From Bacteroides caecimuris (GTDB lineage: Bacteria > Bacteroidota > Bacteroidia > Bacteroidales > Bacteroidaceae): DNA of 64,000 nucleotides. This document shows, in pieces, positions 53,121-61,469 of the stretch. Position numbers and translations under genes: made by a program. The stretch spans positions 1,116,001-1,180,000 of the forward strand of contig NZ_CP015401.2 in NCBI RefSeq assembly GCF_001688725.2. Direction: 5' to 3'. The notes beneath the pieces are model-generated. The model was not told the origin of the DNA and made no database searches. It saw nothing but the letters and a program-made list of their open reading frames with translations. Position 1 is the first letter of the stretch, and each line of letters begins with the position of its first letter.

Positions 53121-56100
53121 TTAGAATTGTATATCAACACCAAATGTAAATACTTTGCTCTTAGGATACGCACCCCAGTCCAGTCCGGGAGTCATCGGGC
53201 TCTTGCTGGCTGTACTAACTTCTGGATCATATCCGCTGTAGTTGTTCAAGCAAAATAGATTTTGTCCCGTAGCATAAACACGAAGTTTGGATACGAGGAA
53301 CTTGCGAGTCCATTTGTGGGGAAGTGTATATCCTAACGTCACATTCTTCAAGCGTAGGAACGAGCCATCTTCAACAAATCTTGAGTATACGTCATTAACT
53401 ACATACCCATTGTAGCTGGGTACTTTGTTCGATGCGTTGGTCGGACTCCACCGATCGGCTACTTCTGCCAATTGGTTTCTACGTTGTGTATTAGTCTGGG
53501 TTGCATACAGGCGGGTTGCATTATAAATATCATTGCCATAATTGAATTGAAGCATGAAACTTAAATCAATACCTTTATAGTTGAAGGTATTAGTTATACC
53601 CCCATACCATTTAGGCAAAGCGTTACCGATAACCGTACGGTCATTGGTCGTAATTACTCCGTCACCATCCTGATCTTTGTATTTCACTGCTCCCGGAGCT
53701 AATCTGTTGCCAAGACTCGGATTACTTGTTACGCCCTCTTTCAACTGCAATGTGCTTGAACCCGGAACTGAATAAAAGTCAGAATATTGATAGATTCCAT
53801 CAAACTCATATCCATAGATCAGACCAAGAGACTGACCAACAATAGCTCTATAATCGTATGAGGTAAAATTGCTGTCGAAACCAGAGCGTGCCTGCATGTA
53901 ATCTACTCCGGACGCTAATGACTTTAATGTATTTCTGATGAAAGAAATGTTGAAGTTGGTTTGCCAAGTAAAATCTCTGGTTTGAATATTGGTGCTGTTC
54001 AGACTTAATTCAATACCTTTATTCTGAATCTTTCCCACATTTTGCATTTGTGAATCAAATCCGGTAATATGTGCCAGTGATTGAGACAACAACAGGTCTT
54101 TGGTGTTCTTGATAAAGAATTCGGCTGTAACATTTAAACGGTTGTCAAGAAATCCTAAATCAACTCCCAAGTTGATGGTATTTGAGCCTTCCCATTTCAG
54201 GTTTTTATTTCTAAGTTGTTTGGGATTCAATACTGTTACGCTGCTATTACCTAAACCATATTTGTTTGCTTCATACAAATCCAGTGATAAATAGTTGGGT
54301 ATATTATCATTTCCTACAGTACCCCAGCCTAAACGAACCTTGAAGTTTGAAATCCAATGAATATCTTTCATGAATGCTTCTTCAGACACACGCCATGCAG
54401 CAGAAAAAGAAGGGAAAAAGCCCCATTTCTTATTTGCAGAAAACACGGTAGAACCATCAGCACGTACTGTTGCCGTAAATAAATAGCGGTTGTCAAAGTT
54501 GTAATTTCCGCGTGCATAAAATGATAATAAAGTTTTATCGTAATAAGTACTTTCAACTTTACTTGGTGTGGCACCTATCCCCATATTGTCATTTTCCATC
54601 TGGTCAAAAGGGAATCCCATCGCTTCTCCCAGCAAATATTCTGTACTTTTGTATGAGACTTCATGACCTAGCATAACATCATAATTATGCTTCTTGATTT
54701 TTTGTTTCCAAGATAAAGTATTGTAGTTAGTCCAACGTACATCGCGTTGCATGGTTGTGCGTCCGTATGGTTGCTCGCCATTACGATATGCTTCTTTAGA
54801 ACCATTCTTGTAGAATATGTTGGTGCGGCTGTTTGTTGTATTATAAGTACCAGCACTTTTAAAAGTAAGTCCTTTGATAATTTGCCAGCTTACAGATGCA
54901 TTACCCGACCACATTTCTGCACGTTTATTGTTAGTGACCGATTGAGTTTGCATTACAGGATTAACTTGTGCCAGACTTTCACCCGTTTCTAACATTTCCG
55001 GGTCGATAGCTGAATTCAACAACTCTTCATCGGTTAGTTTGTTTCCACCTGTTGGGCGTGCACTAAGAATCTGAGCCAACATATTGAACCGACCTGAATC
55101 GGCAGTTGTACCAACACCTTTGCGGTTAGTTAAAGCATAGTTGATAGTAGCATTGAATGACACGCTTTCGCTGATTTTCTGATCGATACGAAGTTTGGCT
55201 GTTGTTTTATCAAAGCCACTGTTATTAAAAATACCATTTTCTACATATCGTGAGAATGCTGCATTATATTGAGAGTCATTAGTGCCGCCTCTAAGAGAGA
55301 TATTATGGTCTTGAGACCAAGTAGGATTGAATGTTTCTTCTTGCCAGTTTACTCCATTTACACCAATATAATCTTCTAACGAACGATATTTCATAAATTT
55401 GCCGTCATTATCGTATTCTTTGTCGGAAATGTAGCTTTTTAAAAGTTCTGTGTTGACTTCACCTTGCAACTTTACAAATTCATATGGAGACAATACGTCT
55501 AACATCTTAGAGATTTTGCGATAGCTTGCCGAGCCGTTATAACTAATTTGTGGCTTACCGCTCTTTCCTGATTTTGTTGTAATCATTACAACACCGTTTG
55601 CTGCGCGTGCACCATAAATGGCAGATGATGAAGCGTCTTTGAGCACTTCGATTGATTCAATATCTGAATTAGATAAATGATCAATATCATCTACCTGGAA
55701 GCCGTCTACAATATAAAGAGGGCTTGAATCTCCTGTCAGACTTCCTACACCACGAATGTTAATATTAAATCCAGCTCCTGGTGTACCATCTGTAGATGTG
55801 ATCTGAACACCGGCAATTTGACCACCCAGTGCTCCTGCTACTGAACTTGTTTGGAATCCTTCGATATCTTTAGCAGCTACAGAAGCCACGGAACCTGTCA
55901 AATCACTGCGTTTCATTGCACCGTAACCAACTACCACAACTTCATCCAATGCTTGATTGTCAGGAACCATCTTTATATTGATAGAACCCTGACCATTGAA
56001 TTTCAATTCTTGCGTCTTATATCCGATATAAGAGATGGAGATAGTAGCTCCTTTCTTTACTTTTAAAGTGAAATTGCCGTCAAAATCGGTAATTGCACCT

Positions 56101-56276
56101 GTGGAACCGCCTTTTACCTGTATGGTTGCTCCGATAAGAGGAGTATTTGTTTCGTCTACAATAATACCTTTAAGTGTAGATTCTTGAGCATGTACACTGA
56201 CAGTGATTATCAGTGCTAAGAGGGTAACCCACCCTCTTATGCTTATTGATTTTATTAGATTGTTTATGCTATACAT
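53121..56276 (-). CDS. SusC-family TonB-dependent transporter (BT4660-like)
   Basis: A 1051-residue outer membrane transporter importing heparin/heparan oligosaccharides using TonB energy. After the signal sequence comes a CarboxypepD_reg domain (LKGIIVDETNTPLIGATIQV), then the SusC signature DEVVVVGYGAMKRSDLTGSV. The plug follows (GGQIAGVQITSTDGTPGAG; IEVLKDASSSAIYGARAANG), then a 22-strand-type barrel ending in the aromatic terminus SKVFTFGVDIQF. Full length. Paired with SusD (17 bp downstream) and preceded by the surface binding protein gene (26 bp). Confidence 0.96.
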   Translation of the reverse strand: MYSINNLIKSISIRGWVTLLALIITVSVHAQESTLKGIIVDETNTPLIGATIQVKGGSTGAITDFDGNFTLKVKKGATISISYIGYKTQELKFNGQGSINIKMVPDNQALDEVVVVGYGAMKRSDLTGSVASVAAKDIEGFQTSSVAGALGGQIAGVQITSTDGTPGAGFNINIRGVGSLTGDSSPLYIVDGFQVDDIDHLSNSDIESIEVLKDASSSAIYGARAANGVVMITTKSGKSGKPQISYNGSASYRKISKMLDVLSPYEFVKLQGEVNTELLKSYISDKEYDNDGKFMKYRSLEDYIGVNGVNWQEETFNPTWSQDHNISLRGGTNDSQYNAAFSRYVENGIFNNSGFDKTTAKLRIDQKISESVSFNATINYALTNRKGVGTTADSGRFNMLAQILSARPTGGNKLTDEELLNSAIDPEMLETGESLAQVNPVMQTQSVTNNKRAEMWSGNASVSWQIIKGLTFKSAGTYNTTNSRTNIFYKNGSKEAYRNGEQPYGRTTMQRDVRWTNYNTLSWKQKIKKHNYDVMLGHEVSYKSTEYLLGEAMGFPFDQMENDNMGIGATPSKVESTYYDKTLLSFYARGNYNFDNRYLFTATVRADGSTVFSANKKWGFFPSFSAAWRVSEEAFMKDIHWISNFKVRLGWGTVGNDNIPNYLSLDLYEANKYGLGNSSVTVLNPKQLRNKNLKWEGSNTINLGVDLGFLDNRLNVTAEFFIKNTKDLLLSQSLAHITGFDSQMQNVGKIQNKGIELSLNSTNIQTRDFTWQTNFNISFIRNTLKSLASGVDYMQARSGFDSNFTSYDYRAIVGQSLGLIYGYEFDGIYQYSDFYSVPGSSTLQLKEGVTSNPSLGNRLAPGAVKYKDQDGDGVITTNDRTVIGNALPKWYGGITNTFNYKGIDLSFMLQFNYGNDIYNATRLYATQTNTQRRNQLAEVADRWSPTNASNKVPSYNGYVVNDVYSRFVEDGSFLRLKNVTLGYTLPHKWTRKFLVSKLRVYATGQNLFCLNNYSGYDPEVSTASKSPMTPGLDWGAYPKSKVFTFGVDIQF

Positions 56277-56302
56277 AATTTCTTTTTTTACGTAATTAAT
56301 GT

Positions 56303-58498
56303 TTAGAAGTTAGGGTCAAACCAAATTGTCAATGGGAATACCCCTGGTCCTGATTGCGGATCTTTATTCTCTTTATTAATAGTCATTTGGAAACTTACTA
56401 TGCCATGTGGATATTCTCCATTCAGAACCCATTTGTTCGGATTCAGTTTAAATGCCAACCCGTTGCTAGGATCTGCATATCCTAATGTATAATGTAGGGT
56501 ATTAGTACCAGATATATTTGCATAATAGGACATAGCGTGTCTGGAACCGGTATTTGCTCCTTTAACACCGGACTCATCTACATATTTAACCCAAAGAGGA
56601 TTCAAGAAGCTAGAGGTTTTAGAATCACCATTTGTAAATGAACCGCTTAGAGCTGTATAATTGACTGAACGTCTATAATCCATTGTGAATTTGGATACAT
56701 CAAATTCAGAATCATTGCTTGTGATTTGAGGTGCAACAGAATAAGTACTGTTACTAATCGTTTTAGGATTTACATGGAATACAAACGGGTTATACAATAC
56801 GTGAACACCAGAAATAACCAAATCATAATGTATGAATACAGGTACTTCCAATGAGAATTCAGAGTCTTTATCTTCGCCAACAGTAGCTGTTACAAAGAAG
56901 AAACCTGAAGTATTTACCGGGGAACCGTTTTTATCTACAGACCAAACAGCATTCTTAAATGTTATTTTACCATTTTCGTCAATTTCTAATTTGTCACAGT
57001 TTCTTCCGTTTCTAATGCTCCAACGTACGTTGTTTCCTGTAATATCGGTGCTCGGTGCATCAATTATGAATTTATTTAAAATTGTATTAGCATTGGCTGC
57101 TTTATCTACAGTGATTCTAAACTGATTTGCATTGGTTGCATCATCTACTCCTATATTGTTACCGTAACGTATGTAGGTAAACTTATTTGGATTATTCTTT
57201 ACTTTCAAATTAAATGAAGCTTCTTTTGAATTTTTAGTATTCGATGCTATCACTGTGACAGTGTAATTACCTTCAGGTATGTTATGTCCTTTCTTAGCAG
57301 TCACAACTCCATTATTGTCAATAGATAACTGTTTGTTTAAGTCATCTTTCAATGAGAATATAATTGCATCACCCTCCAATCCTTCATTAGGTGTAACGGT
57401 GAATGGAGATGATTCATAGATCTCACAGATGGCTGGATATTCGAAGTTTGCCACTGGGACAATTCGGTTCACTACATTCAGGGTATATATATCCTCAAAT
57501 AAAATACCATCAGGTGCGAATTGGTTGGCTACTTTGACTGAGATAACATACTTTTGTCCTATCTCAAATCCATGATGCTTATCCACAGACAGAACCCCGG
57601 TTGTAGGGTCTATTTTTATTTTGTCAGTAGATGGTTCAATGCTTTGGATTGAATAAGTAATATTTTCTAATGACCCTTTAAGAGTAGGTGTTTCGCTTGT
57701 GAAAGTAGTTTCTGGTTCTTCAGGTGATTCAACTTCAATCAATCCTTCATTTTGCTCATAAGTTAATCCTAGCGGTTTGGAGGTGATATTGACCGTTAAG
57801 GCATTTTCGAAGATACCTTCATCTTCAGAGGATGCACCTGTAGTCAGTTTTAAAGAAAGAGTGTGGATACCCGGTGCGATATCGCTTCCTCTTACAATAG
57901 TAATTTCTCCAGTTTGAGAGATTTTAAAGAATGATGATATTTCACTTTTTGCAATTTCATATTTGGTAATCGATACATGATTACCGTCAGTTTTTACTTG
58001 TGCAGTAGGAAGCTCCTCTGTGCTTTTTGCATCTGAAACGATGCTGTACTCCACTTGAATTTCATTGGGATCTACTATAATGCCATCAGGGACCGACTTC
58101 ATCATATTTACTACTACAATATCCTTATATTCGTGATATGAACCACCAGCCATGCATGATATTGATATCTTATATAAACCAACAGGTGTGTCTTTTGCAC
58201 TGTTGATTTCAATAGCGCCTGTTTCTTTATTGATAATAAAGTCATTACCAGTATAGGACTCACCATTTAATGTGATACCTGTAATTGTGAAGTCAGACGG
58301 TACGCTTCCTTTGTAAGAAGGCTCTGAAATTATTCCACTCATGGATGGACCTATATCGGTCATGCCTAAATAATAAAGTGCAAAACCGGTAGTGTCAGTG
58401 GTATCCTCATCTGAACAAGATGTATAAGTCATAACTAATACAACTGTCATCAAGGCACCTAAAAACTGTGAAATGTTTTTTAGTAACTTAGATTCCAT
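56303..58498 (-). CDS. Surface glycan-binding lipoprotein (BT4661-like)
   Basis: A 731-residue lipoprotein (LMTVVLVMTYTSCSDEDTTD). The body is a series of cadherin/Ig-like beta domains, visible as recurring segments with a G-x-I-x-I pattern (TGAIEINSAKDTPVGLYKIS; TGEITIVRGSDIAPGIHTLS; TGVLSVDKHHGFEIGQKYVI; GVVTAKKGHNIPEGNYTVTV). A C-terminal region that probably binds heparin follows. No catalytic motif. Placement between the surface lyase and SusC marks it as the surface glycan-binding protein of the locus. Confidence 0.82.
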   Translation of the reverse strand: MESKLLKNISQFLGALMTVVLVMTYTSCSDEDTTDTTGFALYYLGMTDIGPSMSGIISEPSYKGSVPSDFTITGITLNGESYTGNDFIINKETGAIEINSAKDTPVGLYKISISCMAGGSYHEYKDIVVVNMMKSVPDGIIVDPNEIQVEYSIVSDAKSTEELPTAQVKTDGNHVSITKYEIAKSEISSFFKISQTGEITIVRGSDIAPGIHTLSLKLTTGASSEDEGIFENALTVNITSKPLGLTYEQNEGLIEVESPEEPETTFTSETPTLKGSLENITYSIQSIEPSTDKIKIDPTTGVLSVDKHHGFEIGQKYVISVKVANQFAPDGILFEDIYTLNVVNRIVPVANFEYPAICEIYESSPFTVTPNEGLEGDAIIFSLKDDLNKQLSIDNNGVVTAKKGHNIPEGNYTVTVIASNTKNSKEASFNLKVKNNPNKFTYIRYGNNIGVDDATNANQFRITVDKAANANTILNKFIIDAPSTDITGNNVRWSIRNGRNCDKLEIDENGKITFKNAVWSVDKNGSPVNTSGFFFVTATVGEDKDSEFSLEVPVFIHYDLVISGVHVLYNPFVFHVNPKTISNSTYSVAPQITSNDSEFDVSKFTMDYRRSVNYTALSGSFTNGDSKTSSFLNPLWVKYVDESGVKGANTGSRHAMSYYANISGTNTLHYTLGYADPSNGLAFKLNPNKWVLNGEYPHGIVSFQMTINKENKDPQSGPGVFPLTIWFDPNF

Positions 58499-58516
58499 AT
58501 TATATGATTATTAATT

Positions 58517-60694
58517 TTATTTTGAAGAAAGTGTATATTTTGTACCATTTACTGCTACTTGGATGGATACCCCTTCTGGATGGAAGGTACCTGCTGTTCC
58601 GTCCTCGTTATCAGTGAATTGGGCATCGATATCCAATGCTTTACGATCTTCTTCCGTTCCGAAAGGATAAATAACGGAAATGTAGCGTGCCGCCATAGTT
58701 ACATCGTCTTTTGATGCTGGCTGGTTAACTGTTATCTGGTAGCCTAAACGTAAACCGGAAATTGTTCCCATTGCATTAGATATATCTGTGGCTTGGCTTG
58801 ATGACAAGCTTTTGCTTTCTTGAATTTTGGTTTCAGCAAATGTTCTGGCTAGCATATTTTTGTTGTCTGCAAAATTTGTATATGCTTGACAATATGGCTG
58901 TTCAGTTGTATGTGGCTCGAATACAGACGGAGTCTCTTCGTCATCAAGTATGTGGAAATTTAAATTGGTTTTCAGGCTTTTTGCATTTTTTCCATAGCCT
59001 TCGTCAACGATAACAAAGAATTTCTTGTCCACAAAGAATACAGTTCTACGATGAGTTGCATTATCAAAAGAAGGGTTTTCTGTTACAAGAACATCTGTAT
59101 TGTTTTTTGTTTCTAATTTGAGTAATTTTCCTTCAACTTTTCCACCTTGTTCACCGCCTATGGATTTACTCATTACGGTTAGTGTGTTGTGGTTCACAGT
59201 TGCTGCGAATTTTGTGCGGTCGTTACCACTGTAAGCGTATACACCTGCATCTGGGAAGAAATTGCGCCCATTGTGATAGAGGCCGAATGTATTATTATCT
59301 GGTTGACTGTGCCATTCTTTATAATTGTGGTTTTTTAGAATCATCATAGTCGATTCTTTTTTCCATCCATTACGTAGAATGTAGTATCCTGAATCATCAT
59401 AAGATTGTGTCAGGTGTGTGGGTTCTTTCCCAGACTTTCCTTCGGTTGCCATCCATAATAATTCTTGATCATTCGGATACATGGCTACATATTCTTTCAA
59501 TCTGTTTAATAAGGTACTTTTTGCATATGAGCTTGAACGTGTATCATTGAAGTTGTCGAGAGAGTAGTCTGGATAAATTGTATTCATGACAACTTCCGTC
59601 GCTGCTTTTAGTTTATCGGTGAAGTTACGGGGCAATAAACTCATTTTATCATTTGCTTGCGTCAACAAATAAATAGAGCGGAAATCACTGACAGCACCGA
59701 TGTGATAACTTAAATCTAATTCAAATTGTACACCGTCATTATTGAACTGTTCATCCAATTGTACGCCTACTTTCTGTAATCCTTCATTTGTCCATTGTTC
59801 TGCATTTTTGAATTCTGGCATCAATATCCCTGCTGTAGCTACGGCCTGTGCTTGAGTTAAAAGAATATTTCCTTCTTGATAATAATTTAAACGCATGCAT
59901 TCAACTTCTTTTTCAAATGCAGTGAGAAAGGTAGACAACCATTCTGGAGTAAAGTTGGGTGAATGGATAAAGTATGCCATGATGTCTATTTGTGAAAGTA
60001 CACGTTCGGCTACTTGTAGTCCTTTCCATTCATAATCTTTATCGTTTTCAGAACCGCCTGCTGGTGGAAATTGAGTTCCTGGTTCGTATGGATAAGTAGC
60101 CAACCAATCACCATATGTTTCAATCCATGACTGAATATATTTTTCATCTTTGCTGATACGATATGCTTTCGCTTGAGGAAGCATCCACTGGTGACGGTGA
60201 CGTTGATATCTAAATTCTTGATCAGTTTCTGTGTCTTGATGAGCTGTCCAGTCTATTTTTTTTGTGTTGTTATCAAAGAAAGAATAGTAAGTTTCAACTT
60301 TGTTTTCATCAATGCTTTCATAGAAACCTCTGACATAGAAACGATATTCGAGTGCTTGGTCGGCAATACGTTGATCTTTTACCGAGATTGTGGGATTGAT
60401 TAAATTGATGTTCGGATTCGTTACATTCGTTCTATTTCTATAATATTCTAATAGTGCGTGAGCTGCATAATAATGCTCGCCTGCTTCGTAGAAAGATTTA
60501 ACCTTTTCCAATCCGGGGTAATCGAGATTGATAATATCAAAGAGTTTAGGCTCGACGACATCATTAGGCTTATTTTCTGGGAGTATTTCTACACCAGAAC
60601 TAATTTCACCAGATAATAAATCATCGTCGTCGTCCACACATCCTGTAAAAGTGATGGCTGTGAACATACAAGTAATAAAGAAGATGTTCTTCAT
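58517..60694 (-). CDS. PL12 heparinase III-type lyase, surface lipoprotein (BT4662-like)
   Basis: A 725-residue lyase with a lipobox (MFTAITFTGCVDDDDD; Cys about 19) followed by an acidic run, a Bacteroides lipoprotein export signal for the cell surface. The Heparinase_III_N toroid starts IINLDYPGLEKVKSFYEAGE. The catalytic regions read FELDLSYHIGAVSDFRSIYL, WHSQPDNNTFGLYHNGRNFF, PDAGVYAYSGND and ATVNHNTLTVMS. It probably makes the initial cuts in external heparan sulfate. It is related to the periplasmic lyase at 47853. First gene of the structural operon; the promoter lies about 45 bp upstream. Confidence 0.92.
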   Translation of the reverse strand: MKNIFFITCMFTAITFTGCVDDDDDLLSGEISSGVEILPENKPNDVVEPKLFDIINLDYPGLEKVKSFYEAGEHYYAAHALLEYYRNRTNVTNPNINLINPTISVKDQRIADQALEYRFYVRGFYESIDENKVETYYSFFDNNTKKIDWTAHQDTETDQEFRYQRHRHQWMLPQAKAYRISKDEKYIQSWIETYGDWLATYPYEPGTQFPPAGGSENDKDYEWKGLQVAERVLSQIDIMAYFIHSPNFTPEWLSTFLTAFEKEVECMRLNYYQEGNILLTQAQAVATAGILMPEFKNAEQWTNEGLQKVGVQLDEQFNNDGVQFELDLSYHIGAVSDFRSIYLLTQANDKMSLLPRNFTDKLKAATEVVMNTIYPDYSLDNFNDTRSSSYAKSTLLNRLKEYVAMYPNDQELLWMATEGKSGKEPTHLTQSYDDSGYYILRNGWKKESTMMILKNHNYKEWHSQPDNNTFGLYHNGRNFFPDAGVYAYSGNDRTKFAATVNHNTLTVMSKSIGGEQGGKVEGKLLKLETKNNTDVLVTENPSFDNATHRRTVFFVDKKFFVIVDEGYGKNAKSLKTNLNFHILDDEETPSVFEPHTTEQPYCQAYTNFADNKNMLARTFAETKIQESKSLSSSQATDISNAMGTISGLRLGYQITVNQPASKDDVTMAARYISVIYPFGTEEDRKALDIDAQFTDNEDGTAGTFHPEGVSIQVAVNGTKYTLSSK

Positions 60695-60738
60695 GCTTTT
60701 ATTAGGTTTTAATTATTAAAAGTTATATTTTACTGTTT

Positions 60739-60747
60739 GCAAATGTA
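60739..60747 (-). promoter_or_regulatory. -7 box of the heparan-locus structural operon
   Basis: The minus strand reads TACATTTGC (TAnnTTTG match), 45 bp upstream of the surface lyase ATG. There is no TTTG at -33, as expected for an activator-dependent promoter. Confidence 0.65.
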
Positions 60748-60776
60748 ATCTGTTTATTCCTATTCATTAAGCTGTC

Positions 60777-60795
60777 TTGTTCAAGCTTTGTTCAA
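60777..60795 (-). promoter_or_regulatory. Candidate operator for the hybrid two-component regulator
   Basis: TTGTTCAA occurs at 60777-60784 and at 60788-60795, exactly 11 bp apart. It lies 30-48 bp upstream of the -7 box. AraC-type HTH domains bind direct repeats spaced by about one turn, so this pair is a reasonable binding site for the regulator encoded upstream. Confidence 0.5.
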
Positions 60796-61115
60796 AAATG
60801 ATTTTTTTGATATTAAATTTGTTGAATCATATATCATTTCTGTCTAAAAAAAACTGTTATATATCTGATATCAGGCTTTTTATATATCATAATGTAATCT
60901 AATCCAATTGTATTTGTAGCGTTGGTTTTGTACATTTTTAGGTGTTCTATTGGATGAATTTTAGTCCATAATGATTGGGGAAATCATGGTAAATTGGAGA
61001 AATAAGAAGGATAAGTGTAACTAATCGGAATGATTCGAAATATAATCTCATAATCTCTCTCTTACGTTACTTAAGAATCACAACCTACCTTGTTCCTATT
61101 TCTTAGCTGTAGGGA

Positions 61116-61263
61116 AACATTTTGTTTCCTGCCTTAGAAACTCCGGTTTCAAGGCTTGAAACAAAAGTTTCACCAGCTTGGAACTTTAGTTTCAAGCCTA
61201 TGAAACTTAAGTTTCTTCCTGTTGAAACAAAAGTTTCAATTAGGAGAAACTACCTTGGAACTT
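61116..61263. repeat. Array of GAAAC-N4-GTTTC palindromes with 22-bp period
   Basis: Units start at 61116, 61139, 61160, 61182, 61204, 61226 and 61248 (steps 23, 21, 22, 22, 22, 22). The best copies are GAAACAAAAGTTTC (61160 and 61226) and GAAACTTAAGTTTC (61204); the last copy is partial. Seven- to eight-base linkers between units are not conserved. The array lies between the regulator gene and its target operon. Confidence 0.8.
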
Positions 61264-61269
61264 TATTCG

Positions 61270-61373
61270 GTGACAGCAAAAATACCGTCACCGTGCTGTC
61301 ATAGCTTGCTGTCACATTATAGCATGCTTATAATCAAATATTTAAATGCAAATAGGTGACAGGTGACAGCAGA
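61270..61373. repeat. GTGACAGC direct/inverted repeat cluster
   Basis: CGGTGAC (61270-61276) pairs with GTCACCG (61289-61295). TGCTGTCA and its complement TGACAGCA recur between 61273 and 61372 (TGCTGTCAtagctTGCTGTCAC and GGTGACAGGTGACAGCAG). The cluster adjoins the 22-bp array, 97 bp past the regulator's stop, and may include its transcription end. Confidence 0.55.
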
Positions 61374-61469
61374 TTTTCACTTTTTAATTCTTAGGAGGGA
61401 TATTGTGAGATTATATTTTGGCTCAAATCCGTCAAGAAGAAAAGTACAGTCTTATACATTGTTGTTAGC

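Noticed and set aside
61116..61263. CRISPR array
   Set aside because: The repeating unit is a 14-bp palindrome with 7-8 bp linkers and no cas genes nearby; CRISPR repeats and spacers are each over 20 bp.
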